From Knufia peltigerae (lineage: Eukaryota > Ascomycota > Eurotiomycetes > Chaetothyriales > Trichomeriaceae): DNA of 64,000 bases. Shown piece by piece: positions 1 to 10,489 of this stretch; position 1 is the stretch's first letter, and every line of letters starts with the position of its first letter. The translations under genes and the position numbers were made by a program. Under the pieces are notes generated by a model. It did no database searches. It had not been told where the DNA came from and worked only from the letters and a program-made list of their open reading frames with translations. Location: assembly GCA_030247855.1 (NCBI GenBank), contig JAPDRN010000072.1, positions 118,626 to 182,625 of the forward strand. Reading direction: 5' to 3'.

Positions 1-255
1 GTCAGGGAGTGAGCGAGACGATCTGTTAAGGATGTCTTAAGTCGACAAGACCTAGACGCATGATCCACCCACATGTACTGTTGCCAAATCCGTATGACAG
101 ATCCCCGTGGCTACCATCCTAACCACGACCTCGTTGCTGCGCATTTCCTTCAGCTGAACCTCCTTTAGTTCGAACTGACCTCCCTTTTGGGAAACAACAA
201 GAGCTTCAGTGCTCCCAAGGCCATTCTGCGTATCAATGTTTCCACGTCCCGCCAT
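1..255 (-). CDS. Zinc-type alcohol dehydrogenase, N-terminal exon (partial)
   Basis: The start ATG is at 255 and about 59 codons are readable before a GTACAT donor at 78, so the visible exon is 79-255. The rest of the gene lies left of the window or in an exon I cannot place. The motif GICHTDLAT is the family signature around the first catalytic-zinc cysteine of medium-chain (MDR) alcohol dehydrogenases, as in aryl-alcohol dehydrogenases, which interconvert alcohols and aldehydes with NAD(P)+. The preceding segment (EALVVSQKGGQFELKEVQL) is the usual N-terminal beta-strand region of this family. No targeting peptide is evident, so the enzyme is probably cytosolic. The substrate cannot be inferred from this fragment. 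Confidence 0.75.
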
Positions 256-685
256 GATCCGAAGTGGTTCTCTGCGTCTTGACTTGGCTAGGTATTACTT
301 TGTATATTATATATAATTACTATCGATCCAAGCCTCATCCGCTTGCATTTACAGAGGGATATCACCTTGGTGCGGGGATGATGCCCGACACTTAGTATCA
401 TCAACCCATTGCATTCCGCCCCCCTCGGATGCCCCCCCTTGGGCCCCAATCGACTCTCCGGCATCGCTGAAGATATGTACGACGTGTACGAAGTGGTTTG
501 AGTTTATGAATGTCGTCATTTCCTGATCGTTGAAGACAATGACAGGGGATATCAATTCAAGCTGAAGACCATATGCTCTCACGCAATTACCAACACCTGT
601 ATAGAGTTTGCCATTGGATACCGCGCATCAAACTGACCAACTTTCTTTTGACGCGAGTGAGCTTTACATCGGACCTGGGGCATGC
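256..685. other. Intergenic, upstream of the alcohol dehydrogenase
   Basis: I see no supported gene. A 77-codon minus-strand frame at 349-582 has no recognisable family and low-complexity glycine runs. The AT-rich stretch near 300-325 could be core promoter of the dehydrogenase. Confidence 0.4.
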
Positions 686-1909
686 TCAAGAACGCTTCTT
701 CTCACTCTTCGCGTTCGACTTGCCAAAGACCATCTCATCACGAGCCCACAGAGCCACTGCTGCAGCTCCACATGGACCCAGCACCACAGTGACGATACCG
801 GTCTTGACAGCTCCAACGACGAATTGAAGGACCGTCGTCTTGTCCTGTTTCGCTGCCCCACGCAGTACAAGACCCCAAAGCAAGGTAGATGTGACTCCAA
901 CGACAATGTCCCATTGCAAGAACCAGAGCGCACCATCCGCCAGGGTGGAAACCTCATGCGGACCAAATGGCCAGACCGGCACGAAGATATGAGCCGGCTG
1001 CAGCTGGGATAGATATTTTGTGCTGAACAGCACGGGAAAGGCGTACGCGAGGAGTGACAAAATCCACGCGCCGAGATGTGAGCCGGCTGACGATGCAATT
1101 GCAAAAGCATAAGCTCGACGAAGGTACTTGATTGTCTGGCTCCTCTTGTCGGCCTCTGTAAGTATCGACGCTCGCTGGTCCACGGTCATCGCCACTGTCG
1201 ATAGAATGAACTGTGTGATGCCTATCCAGATCGCCCAGCCCTGCTGAATACCTGCCCAGGTTTGCTTGGTCTCGAAAGAGATCACGTCAGGCGCTGGTAA
1301 ACACATGAGCAGTGAAGGAAGTCCGAAGCCAACCAAAATACTAATCGGCGCGATGGCGAGCTTGACCGGTACGTCGACAATGAGTTGGTAATCCTTTGGA
1401 TTGGTGGCAGTAGGCGATAGCCACAAATGAAGTGCAAACCACAAAGGTGCTACGCATGCATATCCGATGATTGCCACTCCGACTCCAAAGAACGTCGTGC
1501 TGTTTTACATCAGCGACAATGCCAGATTGGCTTGATTCGGATTGGAAACTTACGCCGTAAGGAAGAACTTGCGCTGATTGCCGACCCGTAGGCCTTCGAT
1601 CATGATGAGAACCCATGCCGCGAGGACCTGGCCTCCCAAGTCAAGGAACGAGAGTGACACGTCTGCTCGATTGCCGTCTATTGCTGTGTAGAAGAAGCTG
1701 ACCAGTGTAGTCAATTGCTTATCAACGGGTCCAATGCCAGTGTAGGTCTGTTTCATGGGTGCTGCGGTCGGGCCTGGAATGACCGCCCCCGGTCGACTCT
1801 GATCCCCCAAGATCTTGAGAAGGCCATTCTGGTATGGAAACACCCAGAGAGTCCAAAATCCAGCTATGGATAGGAAAATGAGTAAACTCTTTGATACGTT
1901 AAATGCCAT
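686..1909 (-). CDS. Multi-pass fungal membrane protein of unknown function
   Basis: Two exons, 1554-1909 and 686-1499, are joined by a 54-bp intron (donor GTAAGT, acceptor AACAG, phase 2). They give about 389 residues. About eight hydrophobic segments are visible: near residues 7-27, 98-118, then in exon 2 GVGVAIIGYACVAPLWF, the VKLAIAPISILVGFG region, IWIGITQFILSTVA, the SHLGAWILSLLAYAF region, WFLQWDIVVGVTSTLLW, and a C-terminal VGAVKTGIVTVVLG helix. The C-terminus is lysine/serine rich and probably cytosolic. I do not recognise a named family. Related polytopic proteins occur near fungal biosynthetic genes, but nothing here proves such a role. It is transcribed in the same direction as the upstream dehydrogenase fragment. 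Confidence 0.7.
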
Positions 1910-3326
1910 ACTGGCTGTCAGGGTATGTATCTGCTGATTCCGACTTTAGATTTTGTTATTTAGATTGCGAGGTGTCCAAATGTAGCTTGACTGTCTGAAA
2001 CTATGAGAGAAGAAATGTTAGATTCAATCTCGGTGGTGAGAAATTGAGAGAAATAGCTGATGAATGATGTTGGCGTAAGGCAGACAGTTCTTGAGAATGA
2101 TGTCGAAGCTCAGCCGCACCCTAGTGGCCCCCCTCAGCCTCAGCCATCCAAAGGCGACGCAGCCAATTATGTGTTGAAGTACCTTCCCTTCGGTCATACG
2201 GCAGTCGAATGATATGACGAGAGAGCATTGTAGAATGCCTGTCCCATTCTTCTGCTGACGGATGGCCCGATGAGTGAGGTGTGCTCGCACTCGTACAAGT
2301 TGTGCATGGGTTGTAGGGAGGGACTTCGGTCTCACGTGATCAGCTCCCAGACATTTCTGACCGGAAATCCTCTATTCCCAATCCGGATATGGACTCGTCA
2401 CCCCTTACATAAGCTGTTACAAGGGAGCACATTTGCTTGAACATCCAACGTCTGCTAAGCCAACCTGGATCAAACAAACATGAGACCTTGAAGAGCAACA
2501 GCACTGGTCGCACCTCTTGAATTTTGTGTTGCGGTATTTTTGAATGACCTGAGAATTTGAGATGTAGGACGCCTGCCTGCTAATCCAGGCTCTCAAAAGA
2601 TTATCGAGATCTTCCCCCTCGGTGATGTTCTTCCACGCGTGACTGGAAATCAGGATTAGTCCTGTACAGAGTATTTACAGAGTAAAGGTGAACAGCTTCT
2701 TTGTGCCATTTCATACCTCACTACGGGGTACCACGGCGCCATGACTAAAGAAACGGTTCGAATGAACAAGCCCATTTAAGCGCCCGCTAGCAGGACATCC
2801 TTGTACAGTTTCATACCGATCAGCCCCTGAAGTCTGGATCATTGGCTTCAAGACTGAGGCAGTACGGATAACGCCAATTAATTTATGGCCCTTTCGGCAA
2901 ACCACAAAGCGGTCCGGTATTCTAGTGGATCAGAATCCAAGCATCTTGTTGGGCTCATGATGAGTTAGCAGGTGCAAAGCCTTTTTCGGTTGGCTTCGGT
3001 ACGGAGTATGTATGTACAAAATGGTTGAATCTGGGGGCCAGTTTTACTACATGACACAGGTAGACACGCCCCCCATCGGATGATCGGGACTGAGCCACCC
3101 TGGGCAATACCGTCCAGGGTGGAGGGAGGTTGGGTTCTTGGAACAGTATATTGGTCTACTCCGTATCCGAAGAGGTCCAAGGTCCTGTAAACGCCTTGGC
3201 TTTATCCAATTTCACAATACCGCCTTCCCTGGTGTCTTGTACGGAGTACAATCTTTCTCTTCTCCCTTTGGCCACATCGTGAAGTCAGCATCAAAACAAA
3301 CCGAGACGAGAAGTGCCAGATTCATC
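1910..3326. other. Intergenic region, no supported gene
   Basis: About 1.4 kb lies between divergently transcribed genes. The minus-strand frames at 2024-2335 and 2711-2905 have no recognisable domain. The 3' part carries three copies of a TACGGAGTA / TACTCCGTA motif (near 3000, 3157 and 3238), which also recurs in other intergenic regions of the window. Confidence 0.5.
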
Positions 3327-4310
3327 ATGTCCAACCTCTTCGATTCAAATTCGTATTATCTGCTATCTTCTGATCGATATCCCAAAGGTGTATACCTAAA
3401 TGACGGCGGCCACAATCCAGAAGACATCCCGGCGGCGTTGTTTTTAGATTCGAAAGGTGTCTCGTCTCAAAACTGGCAGGTCTTCTTCCAAGAAGGCGTT
3501 TATTTCCTTCGAAATTACGACTATGGCGCCGGCTATCAGCTCGCCCTCAAAACTGCCGCCGACTCAAAACCTCAACTACTACCTTCGAGCGGAGACCTCA
3601 CCCAACAATGGAACATTACCGTCTGGCCAGACGGCACCAGGAAACTCGTCAACATGGCTGTCGGGGTTTTTCAGTATCTGGGCGTGAGCAACAATTCCGC
3701 TGCAGACATCATCCCTGTGATGAACACGGCCGAGGATGGCAGTCATTGGACATTCGATATCAACAGCTCGGCAGGTGAAGTCAGTGACGCGATGGCATCA
3801 CCAATGTCGTCGATTGCCGTACGTTATTTCTTACAATGATTTCTTTCCAAGTGTCTACTCCTGACAAACGTGTTGCAGAAAGCCACCACTACGGCAGCAG
3901 CCACATCCACAGCACGATCCGCGACGACACCAGCGACAGCGACGGAATCATCTACTACCGTAGCGCCAGTTGTGGCGTCCGCTACGTCAAAATACAATTC
4001 ACTTTCTGGAGGCGTGATAGCAGGTATCGTAGTCGGTGCCGTGGCCCTGATTGCGTTTCTTGTCGCCGCTTTCCTCGTGTGCTCGAGAAAAAGGAAACGA
4101 GCAAGAGCTAGGCAACACACATCCAGTACCATACCCCCAACAGTCGAAGCGTCAAAATACAGTGACATCCCGTCATCAGACGGACATAGTATGTACACCA
4201 AGCAGGACCAAATGTCGCAGCACCACCACCACCAGCATGCTGAACTCGTTACAGATAAAAAGGCAAGAACAAGAACGAATGTACAAGGAGGTGCCGTGGA
4301 GATGGCTTGA
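3327..4310 (+). CDS. Beta-trefoil (ricin-B-like) single-pass membrane protein
   Basis: Exons 3327-3818 and 3879-4310 are joined by a 60-bp intron (GTACGT..GCAG, phase 0) and give about 307 residues. Residues 1-150 show the repeated W/Q-rich pattern of a ricin-B or carbohydrate-binding beta-trefoil fold (SSQNWQVFF, LTQQWNITVWPDG, GSHWTFDI). A Ser/Thr/Ala mucin-like linker follows (about 165-205). Then come one hydrophobic helix (GVIAGIVVGAVALIAFLVAA, about 215-235), a basic stop-transfer stretch (SRKRKRARAR) and a cytosolic tail with a histidine run. This layout suits a plasma-membrane glycan sensor or anchor. No N-terminal signal peptide is visible, which is odd for a lectin domain expected outside the cell. 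The single intron falls at the boundary between lectin and linker. Specific function unknown. Confidence 0.75.
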
Positions 4311-4865
4311 CAATACGGAGTACACAGGTGCAAAAGGTTTTGGTTTGAGCGGGAGAACAAGTCATGAAGATTCGTTGATACCACCTTCTTTATTCTACAA
4401 ACGACACAGCCGGCAAATGTTTGATCTTACTGTTTATCCATGCCAATCGATTGTTTTTTCACCCTAGCATTACTGGTCGATTCCCAGATGTTGATGGGTA
4501 CTGAATTGCAAACTACGGATATCCTTCTTGTGACTGTTGATGTTCGCTTCGAACGTGGTATGAACCTCGCACGTAGATAGTGCCCTGTACTGTTCGACAC
4601 CATCTCTCCATGCGCATTGGTTCAGCATCCTCACATGTACTTAAGGTACCGAGGTACTCCGTATGGACGGAGTACTCGTACTCGTACTCATGTACATATG
4701 TGTGACGAGGCTACACTATACCGTTCTCGGACTAAACAATTGTCTGAAAATTAGCGCCATTGTCACTCCAAGCGTATCCCAGTAACTCCGTTTCCCCCAA
4801 GAACTTTTTTTTTATCCGCTTCACGACGATCAGGACTCCGACCGTCCACGTAGATTGTCAGAGCT
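4311..4865. other. Intergenic, promoter side of BUD22
   Basis: No gene seen. It contains clustered copies of the TACTCCGTA / ACGGAGTA motif and GTACTC repeats at about 4650-4695, followed by a T-run near 4806 and a short leader before the BUD22 ATG. Confidence 0.45.
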
Positions 4866-6371
4866 ATGGGCAAAAGAAAACGTGAAGCCGAAGGAGATGA
4901 GGACGGTCTGCATGATGATGGTAACAACAAAAACCAAACCTCAAAAGACCCGGTGCTGTCTGGTCAAATCTCGCGACTCAAAAAGACACTAGGCCACGGG
5001 ATCAAATCCCTCCACGCTTCACTGAAACTGGCACGAGGGTTCGAGAGACAGAAACTCGGGAGGCGCCAAAAATCCGCCACCGACAAACCTCACCAGTTGC
5101 TCCGGCTGAGGGAGGAGGTGATCGTCCTCAAACAACTCGACCTCGAACGAACCGCGAAACAGTACCTCGTCAAACAGCTCGTGAAGTCGACCCGGACGAA
5201 ATCCCACCCGGTCGTCGTCAGCCTGTACGGAGTGAACCCAAGCCTCGAGCAACCCAAATCCACTGCCGAGGGGAACGTGCTGGGAAGACTGTTCAACTCG
5301 GCACCCGCCAAGCAGGTTCTGCCGGGGATTTTGAACGGTTTGTTTGACGTTCTCGGCGTGTCGGCGGCGGCGGGAAAGGGTGAGTCGGAGGGTCAAAGGA
5401 CGAGTAAGAATGGAAACTCCAAGCTTGAGCCCGAGACTCAGCACGATTCTGGATCTGCCGATGATCAACAGAAGTTGTTAGCTTCTACCGACGACGTCAA
5501 TGGTCCAGACGAGTCATTCGATGGGTTTTCGGACAAACAGTCTGTCGATGATGACGAGTCAGAAGAAGACGAAAACGCCGAATATCTTTCCGACGGTGAA
5601 ATGGATCGTTTACTCAACGAACATCAAGATCGATTGGCTTCTTCTGACGATGATGAAGACGGTGACGAAGACAACGACGACGGTGAGGATGATTCTGATT
5701 TGCCGACAGGTCACAACATCACTCGTGGTGGTGGACGATCACCAAGAGATGACATTTCTGTTTCTGTTTCTGTTTCTCTCAGTCCGGAACCACCTAGTCG
5801 GTCCAAAAAGACACAAACGACCGCAACAACGACGACGACGACGTCATTCTTGCCGTCACTAAGTCTAGGAGGTTATTATTCTGGTTCAGAATCAGGTGAT
5901 GATGACGACGACGACGACGACGACGACCGTGATGATGATCATGGTCACAGAGGTCCACCGTCTGCCAAACCTCGTAACAACCGTCGTGGTCAGAGGGCCC
6001 GACAAAAAATTGCGGAAAAGAAATTTGGAAAAATGGCCAAACATTTGGTGGCGGCCAAGGACAACAAGGGAGACAGAAACTCAGGGTGGGACGCTCATAG
6101 AGGTGCGGTCGACGGTAGCCACCAACGAGGTGGGAGAGATCGGTTTCGTCCCGGCGGTGGTCACGGTCACGGTCATGGTAACGTCAGACGTGGTCAAAAC
6201 ATGGAACGAAAAGATACAAGAAGGACCAGGAAAGAGGAGGCACCACGACCCAAGAAACGAGGAGACGATCAAGGTCCTTTACATCCATCTTGGGAAGCGG
6301 CCAAGAAGAGAAAGACACAAAACGAACAAAACCAGGCGACGTTTGCCGGGAAAAAGATTACATTCGACTGA
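4866..6371 (+). CDS. BUD22: BUD22 family ribosome-biogenesis protein
   Basis: A single-exon frame of 501 residues. The N-terminal half has the charged helical region of the BUD22/SRFBP1 family (SGQISRLKKTLGHGIKSLHA onwards). The C-terminus ends in the family's hallmark: a basic patch, LHPSWEAAKKRK, and a terminal FAGKKITFD. The middle (about 210-380) is very acidic, with poly-Asp runs encoded by GAC/GAT repeats, typical of nucleolar proteins. In yeast, Bud22 is a nucleolar factor needed for 18S rRNA maturation and 40S subunit biogenesis; that role is inferred here by homology. Lysine/arginine runs could serve as nuclear and nucleolar localisation signals. The gene converges with the HET gene at 6664. 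Confidence 0.85.
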   Translation: MGKRKREAEGDEDGLHDDGNNKNQTSKDPVLSGQISRLKKTLGHGIKSLHASLKLARGFERQKLGRRQKSATDKPHQLLRLREEVIVLKQLDLERTAKQYLVKQLVKSTRTKSHPVVVSLYGVNPSLEQPKSTAEGNVLGRLFNSAPAKQVLPGILNGLFDVLGVSAAAGKGESEGQRTSKNGNSKLEPETQHDSGSADDQQKLLASTDDVNGPDESFDGFSDKQSVDDDESEEDENAEYLSDGEMDRLLNEHQDRLASSDDDEDGDEDNDDGEDDSDLPTGHNITRGGGRSPRDDISVSVSVSLSPEPPSRSKKTQTTATTTTTTSFLPSLSLGGYYSGSESGDDDDDDDDDDRDDDHGHRGPPSAKPRNNRRGQRARQKIAEKKFGKMAKHLVAAKDNKGDRNSGWDAHRGAVDGSHQRGGRDRFRPGGGHGHGHGNVRRGQNMERKDTRRTRKEEAPRPKKRGDDQGPLHPSWEAAKKRKTQNEQNQATFAGKKITFD

Positions 6372-6663
6372 GTTCTTCCATCATGGATGGTCCTTGATAA
6401 ATAGCCTCGAGCTTGTCGATGCATTTCATGAACAAGACACAACAGCGGCTTCAATGGGCACTTGTAGCTATTATTTCCCGGAGTCATGCGCAAATATCCA
6501 TTTCAGTACTGTCAAACCTGTCTACTCGAGTTTCTCTTCAGACTGACCAGGTTCTATCTACTTGGGTAAACATTCTTCCCATTCCGTCCTCCTCGGGCGA
6601 CGATCCTTGTTTTCCAGCTTGACTTTTAATAAAAGAACAGAGGCAAATTTTCCCTCGAAACAC

Positions 6664-8220
6664 TCAATCAAGAACCAGAGAGTCAAGAGTCAAACTGGTC
6701 AAAGTATCGAGATCCATCTTGACCTTCACCGGTGGGGCAAGCCCATAATCTGGAAACATGTCTCGTTCTCGAGGTGTGTACCACTCCTGGCTGTAACCTC
6801 CATGGACAATACTGCAACGACCAACGATTTCGACTTCATGTACTGTTACCCAATCTTCGGTAGGCCGCACCACGGCCATGGACTGAGAGTCTTGAAATTG
6901 TACGATATGGTCATCGATCCTTGCTTTGGGTGATGCAATCCCCAACAATTCTTCTGAGCCAACGAACAGTCTTGCCGGCCCTGGCGTGTCGCCCTCTGCC
7001 GATGCGTTTGTAACCTTGAAACTTGCTGTCGATTGAAGTGATGCGAAAGTACCGTGTCGACTAACAAGATCATGTAGGCTCTCGTACAAGGCCGACAATC
7101 TCGTTCTAGACTCCTCTTCAAAAGCCCGCATTATGTCTATCTTCCAAGCCTTGCTTGCCGGGACCGATCCTAGAAATTCGTCAATAGTAGGCCCAAATGA
7201 TTTGATCCGGCCTTTCATGGAGCCTTTGGCCTCAACCGTTACTGACTGGTTGTGATCTGTCCAAATCTGTATCTGTTCTGGCAGCGAATGGGACCAATGA
7301 GCTGTTTTGTGCAGCTCTTCGCGGTACATCCATGTATTCTTCTTTTTCTCGAGGCTTAAAACCGGCACTAGATGTTTTATCTCGGCCTCTACTGCTCTTC
7401 TTGTCAACACCTGGCGTACTAGAGCGCTCATGTGGACAAGGCCAAACTGCTTGACCTCTCTCTCAAATGATGAGGTCGCAAGGAATCGCACAACACCGGC
7501 GTATAGCTGTGAGAGACGTTTCTCATAGTCGACTGTAATAAGATCTGCCGAATCATCCGATGACATCCCCAGGAATGCATATATCTTGTCATGCGAAACC
7601 TTGCAAAACGTATCATGAAACAACATGAACAGGTCTGAGAGCGCATATGTTTGACCAGCAAGGCGGTCCTTCCTCAGGTCACCGAACTTGCTGACCTCCT
7701 GTGTATAATGCGCCCGCGGGAATTGACCCTTGTAAGCCTTGACCGCAGCATGAAAGGCATTCCACGACAAGGAGAACCTGCGAAATCTCACTGAAATTGT
7801 CACAGCTTCCTCAATCTCTTGAACGACCCATGTCCTTTTCCAGTAATCAGCGTGCATCAGCTTATTCAGCAGATATACAATCACATGCCACTCTTCTCGG
7901 TGAAGATTGTCGGACATAACAGACGTGGAGGCAGCCCGGTTCTCCATCCATGGAATCGCTCCCTCTAACTCCCAGTTTCCAGGCAGCCCACGTGTCCCAA
8001 GCCAAATGATCACCTCTGCAGCTCGCCGATATATAAAACTCATTTGGGGAATCACTTTCTTGAGTTCTTCCTTGTCATGTTGATTGATCGAGATAGCATC
8101 AGCCCAAGGCAGGGTTGTTGACTTGGGGCTGAGCAAGAAAGGGCACAACGTCAGGGCATGGCCGAGATATTGACCAGCCCTCTGGATCGACAATGAGGCT
8201 ACAATAGTGGCGGTGCACAA
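6664..8220 (-). CDS. HET-domain protein, 5'-truncated
   Basis: An open frame of about 518 codons begins at a TTG at 8220; the first in-frame ATG is at 8043. The segment LPWADAISINQHD...IYRRAAEVIIWLG matches the second half of the heterokaryon-incompatibility (HET) domain. The usual first half, including a YEALSYxWG motif, is absent. The 200 bp up to GLO1 contain neither that motif nor a start I can splice in phase. HET proteins trigger cell death on fusion of incompatible hyphae. The long C-terminal half (about 350 residues) is intact and free of stops. This could be a truncated, possibly inactive copy, or a gene whose 5' exon I failed to recognise. Confidence 0.6.
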   Translation of the reverse strand: MCTATIVASLSIQRAGQYLGHALTLCPFLLSPKSTTLPWADAISINQHDKEELKKVIPQMSFIYRRAAEVIIWLGTRGLPGNWELEGAIPWMENRAASTSVMSDNLHREEWHVIVYLLNKLMHADYWKRTWVVQEIEEAVTISVRFRRFSLSWNAFHAAVKAYKGQFPRAHYTQEVSKFGDLRKDRLAGQTYALSDLFMLFHDTFCKVSHDKIYAFLGMSSDDSADLITVDYEKRLSQLYAGVVRFLATSSFEREVKQFGLVHMSALVRQVLTRRAVEAEIKHLVPVLSLEKKKNTWMYREELHKTAHWSHSLPEQIQIWTDHNQSVTVEAKGSMKGRIKSFGPTIDEFLGSVPASKAWKIDIMRAFEEESRTRLSALYESLHDLVSRHGTFASLQSTASFKVTNASAEGDTPGPARLFVGSEELLGIASPKARIDDHIVQFQDSQSMAVVRPTEDWVTVHEVEIVGRCSIVHGGYSQEWYTPRERDMFPDYGLAPPVKVKMDLDTLTSLTLDSLVLD

Positions 8221-8420
8221 CCGAGACTGGTCTCATCAGCATATGGAAGTGCAGTTGGAAAAATAGTGGGAGGGAATACGAGACAACGAAAGGCAAACGA
8301 GGCAACCGCATCTCGTGAGAAGCGAGGCTTGGCAGTCGAATTGCAAATCGTTCTTGAAGTCCATATCTTGTACAGTTGTTCTCGTTGGAAGTCAAGTGTT
8401 ATCTCTTACTGAACCTGAAA

Positions 8421-9589
8421 CTACCAATCGCTAGTTTTCTTCAGCTTCTCATTCTGGATGATCTCGATCCAGTAGTCATCCGGGTCCAGAACAAAGGCCA
8501 CATTCTTCATCCTGCCATCGGTCAACCGCTTCTTCCAGTTCACCTGTTTATCCTCCATGAACTGGCATGCCTTGTCAAGGTCATCGACACTGATGCAGAT
8601 GTGTCCAAATCCTTGAGGTTCATCGTTGCCGTTGTGGTAGACTTTGCCTTCTTGTGTCTCTGTGCCGTAGTTCCAGGTCAACTCCAGCAACCCTTCCTTC
8701 TGAGCCAGAGGGTTGACTCCGTTCGGGGTATCTTCTGGCTTGGGGATGGCAAAGTCGCCGGGGTATCCGAGGAAGTACAGTGTGAACTTGGCCTCCTTTT
8801 GCTCCGAAGTACGGAGGAGAGTCATACCCATGACATCTTGGTAGAATTTCAGACTCTTCTCCGGGTCCTTGACGCGGATCATGCTGTGGTTAAATCGGTA
8901 TGCCGAAGTGTCGGTCGTGGTGATGTCCTTTGTCTCGTCAACGTTCTTTTGCCCGATTATCTCGACCCAGTACCCGTCGGGGTCAAGGGCAAACGCGATA
9001 CTCCGCATGCGCCCATCCGTGAGTTTTTTCTGGAATTTGTAGCCCGCATCCTCGATCCTCTGGCACGCGGCTTGGAGATTGTCCACGCTCACACAAATGT
9101 GTCCAAACCCCTTGTGTGGGTCTTTGTTGCCGTTGTTGATGGTAAAGTTGGCGTCGCTCTCCGTACCATAGTTGTGGGTGAGCTCGAGGACACCTTCACG
9201 GTCAGTCCAGTGGCTGCCTGGAGAGGCTGAGTGAGGACCATCGTAGGCTATGAATCGGTCAGCAAAGTGTTTTTAAACGCGTAGCTATAATAAGTTCTAC
9301 GCCATGTTTGAGTACGAAGAGACTTACCCAAGAAGTACAGGTCAAACTTGTTATCCGGAAATTCGAGTTTGTTGACCAGACTCAGGCCAAGTAGTTTGTA
9401 GTACTCGAGTGACTTCTGGGGATCCTTCACCCGCAGCATGGTATGGTTGAACTTCCATTTCGAATGGTCGACCATCGTGGTGTATGTTTTTGTGGGTGTG
9501 ATTGTTGACAGAGGTGAATTTATTCGGGATGCGGATACGGGAAAGAGACCGGCTAACTGTTGTAATCGAGCTGTTACACGAGAGATCAT
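8421..9589 (-). CDS. GLO1: Glyoxalase I (lactoylglutathione lyase), two-domain
   Basis: Exons 9328-9589 and 8421-9247 (80-bp intron, GTAAGT..ATAG, phase 1) give 362 residues. Two tandem glyoxalase/VOC domains are clear. Each starts with FNHTMLRVKDP or FNHSMIRVKDP, followed by DLYFLG or TLYFLG, LELTHNYGTE or LELTWNYGTE, GFGHICVSVD or GFGHICISVD, and ends YWVEII or YWIEII. The conserved His and Glu residues that bind Zn2+/Ni2+ are present in both halves, as in the monomeric yeast-type enzyme. It isomerises the methylglyoxal-glutathione hemithioacetal to S-lactoylglutathione. Two in-frame starts exist. ATG 9589 adds a 38-residue Arg/Ser/Thr-rich leader resembling a mitochondrial presequence. ATG 9475 (MVDHSKWKF) would give the cytosolic form. 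Confidence 0.93.
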
Positions 9590-10489
9590 GGGCTTTCAAG
9601 AGAAGATTATATCAAAGAGAAAAAGTTTGCATGATTGACGAAATGTCAGTAAGAACAGGAACACGAATGCACTTTATGGGTATCGCAGGCAGGCGGAGTA
9701 TCTCCGTACGAGTCAATGGGAGCATTTTGGTGTCTTCATTCCCTCTCATTGTCGGTGGTGATGAAATCAAGCAATGACGTGGGGCATAAATTAGTAGAGC
9801 TCGCGAGGGGGGAACGTTGCACGAGTTCAAAGGGCCCAAAGAGGGGCAGAACGGCACATTCTGCACCGAAACATGCGGCAGAACGAGAGATGGTGTCTGA
9901 CAGGTTCTTGACAAGCTACCATGGCGAAGAGATACAGCATGTCAAGCATCGTCAGACAAATCCGGTATCGTCTTACCAAATTCTCCCAGTGCTCGTCGGA
10001 CTTCTTCCCCTCCCCTTCAGCCTGTGTATCAAGCATTTCCCGTCTTTAGTGTATTGTCCCGTCGCACTTCTTCTTCATCACCTCCTGGCACGGAGAGCGT
10101 TCGGTTTGAAGCCGATGACAAACCCTGCAACATCGAACCAAGGGCGTCCACAGCTTGTTTAGGCATTGCTGATGCCCAACCACAGCCCCGGGAAAGCTCC
10201 CACTTCCCCCACAATCTTGTGTACGAGTAGCAGACCTCGGCCCTCCTCCGCCTCCTCCATTCTCCTCTCAGTCTAGTCCTGTCAATCACTTTCCCATTGG
10301 CCTTTTCTGTTGCTTGCTACTCGCGTCTTGACTGCCTTCTTATGTATTATATCCTGCTTCGTCTCCCAGTGTCATTGTGAAGAAACTGAAAGGGTCGCGA
10401 GTCTGTCAGTGGAAGTAAAGCATCTCCTCTCTGCCCATACGCCTGATCCCGCACCTTGTCCTTCTCTTCGAACCTCAGCATTTTCCACA
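9590..10489. other. Divergent promoter region between GLO1 and HOT
   Basis: About 900 bp separate the two start codons. I see no supported gene; the frames here are short and without family similarity. The CT-rich stretch at about 10240-10330 upstream of the HOT gene is typical of a fungal core promoter and leader. Confidence 0.5.

Noticed and set aside
349..582. 77-codon minus frame near the left edge
   Set aside because: No domain, low-complexity Gly run, and no splice link to the dehydrogenase or membrane-protein gene.
686..1110. Plus- and minus-strand frames overlapping the membrane-protein gene
   Set aside because: They are antisense or shifted-frame shadows of exon 2, with no domain of their own.
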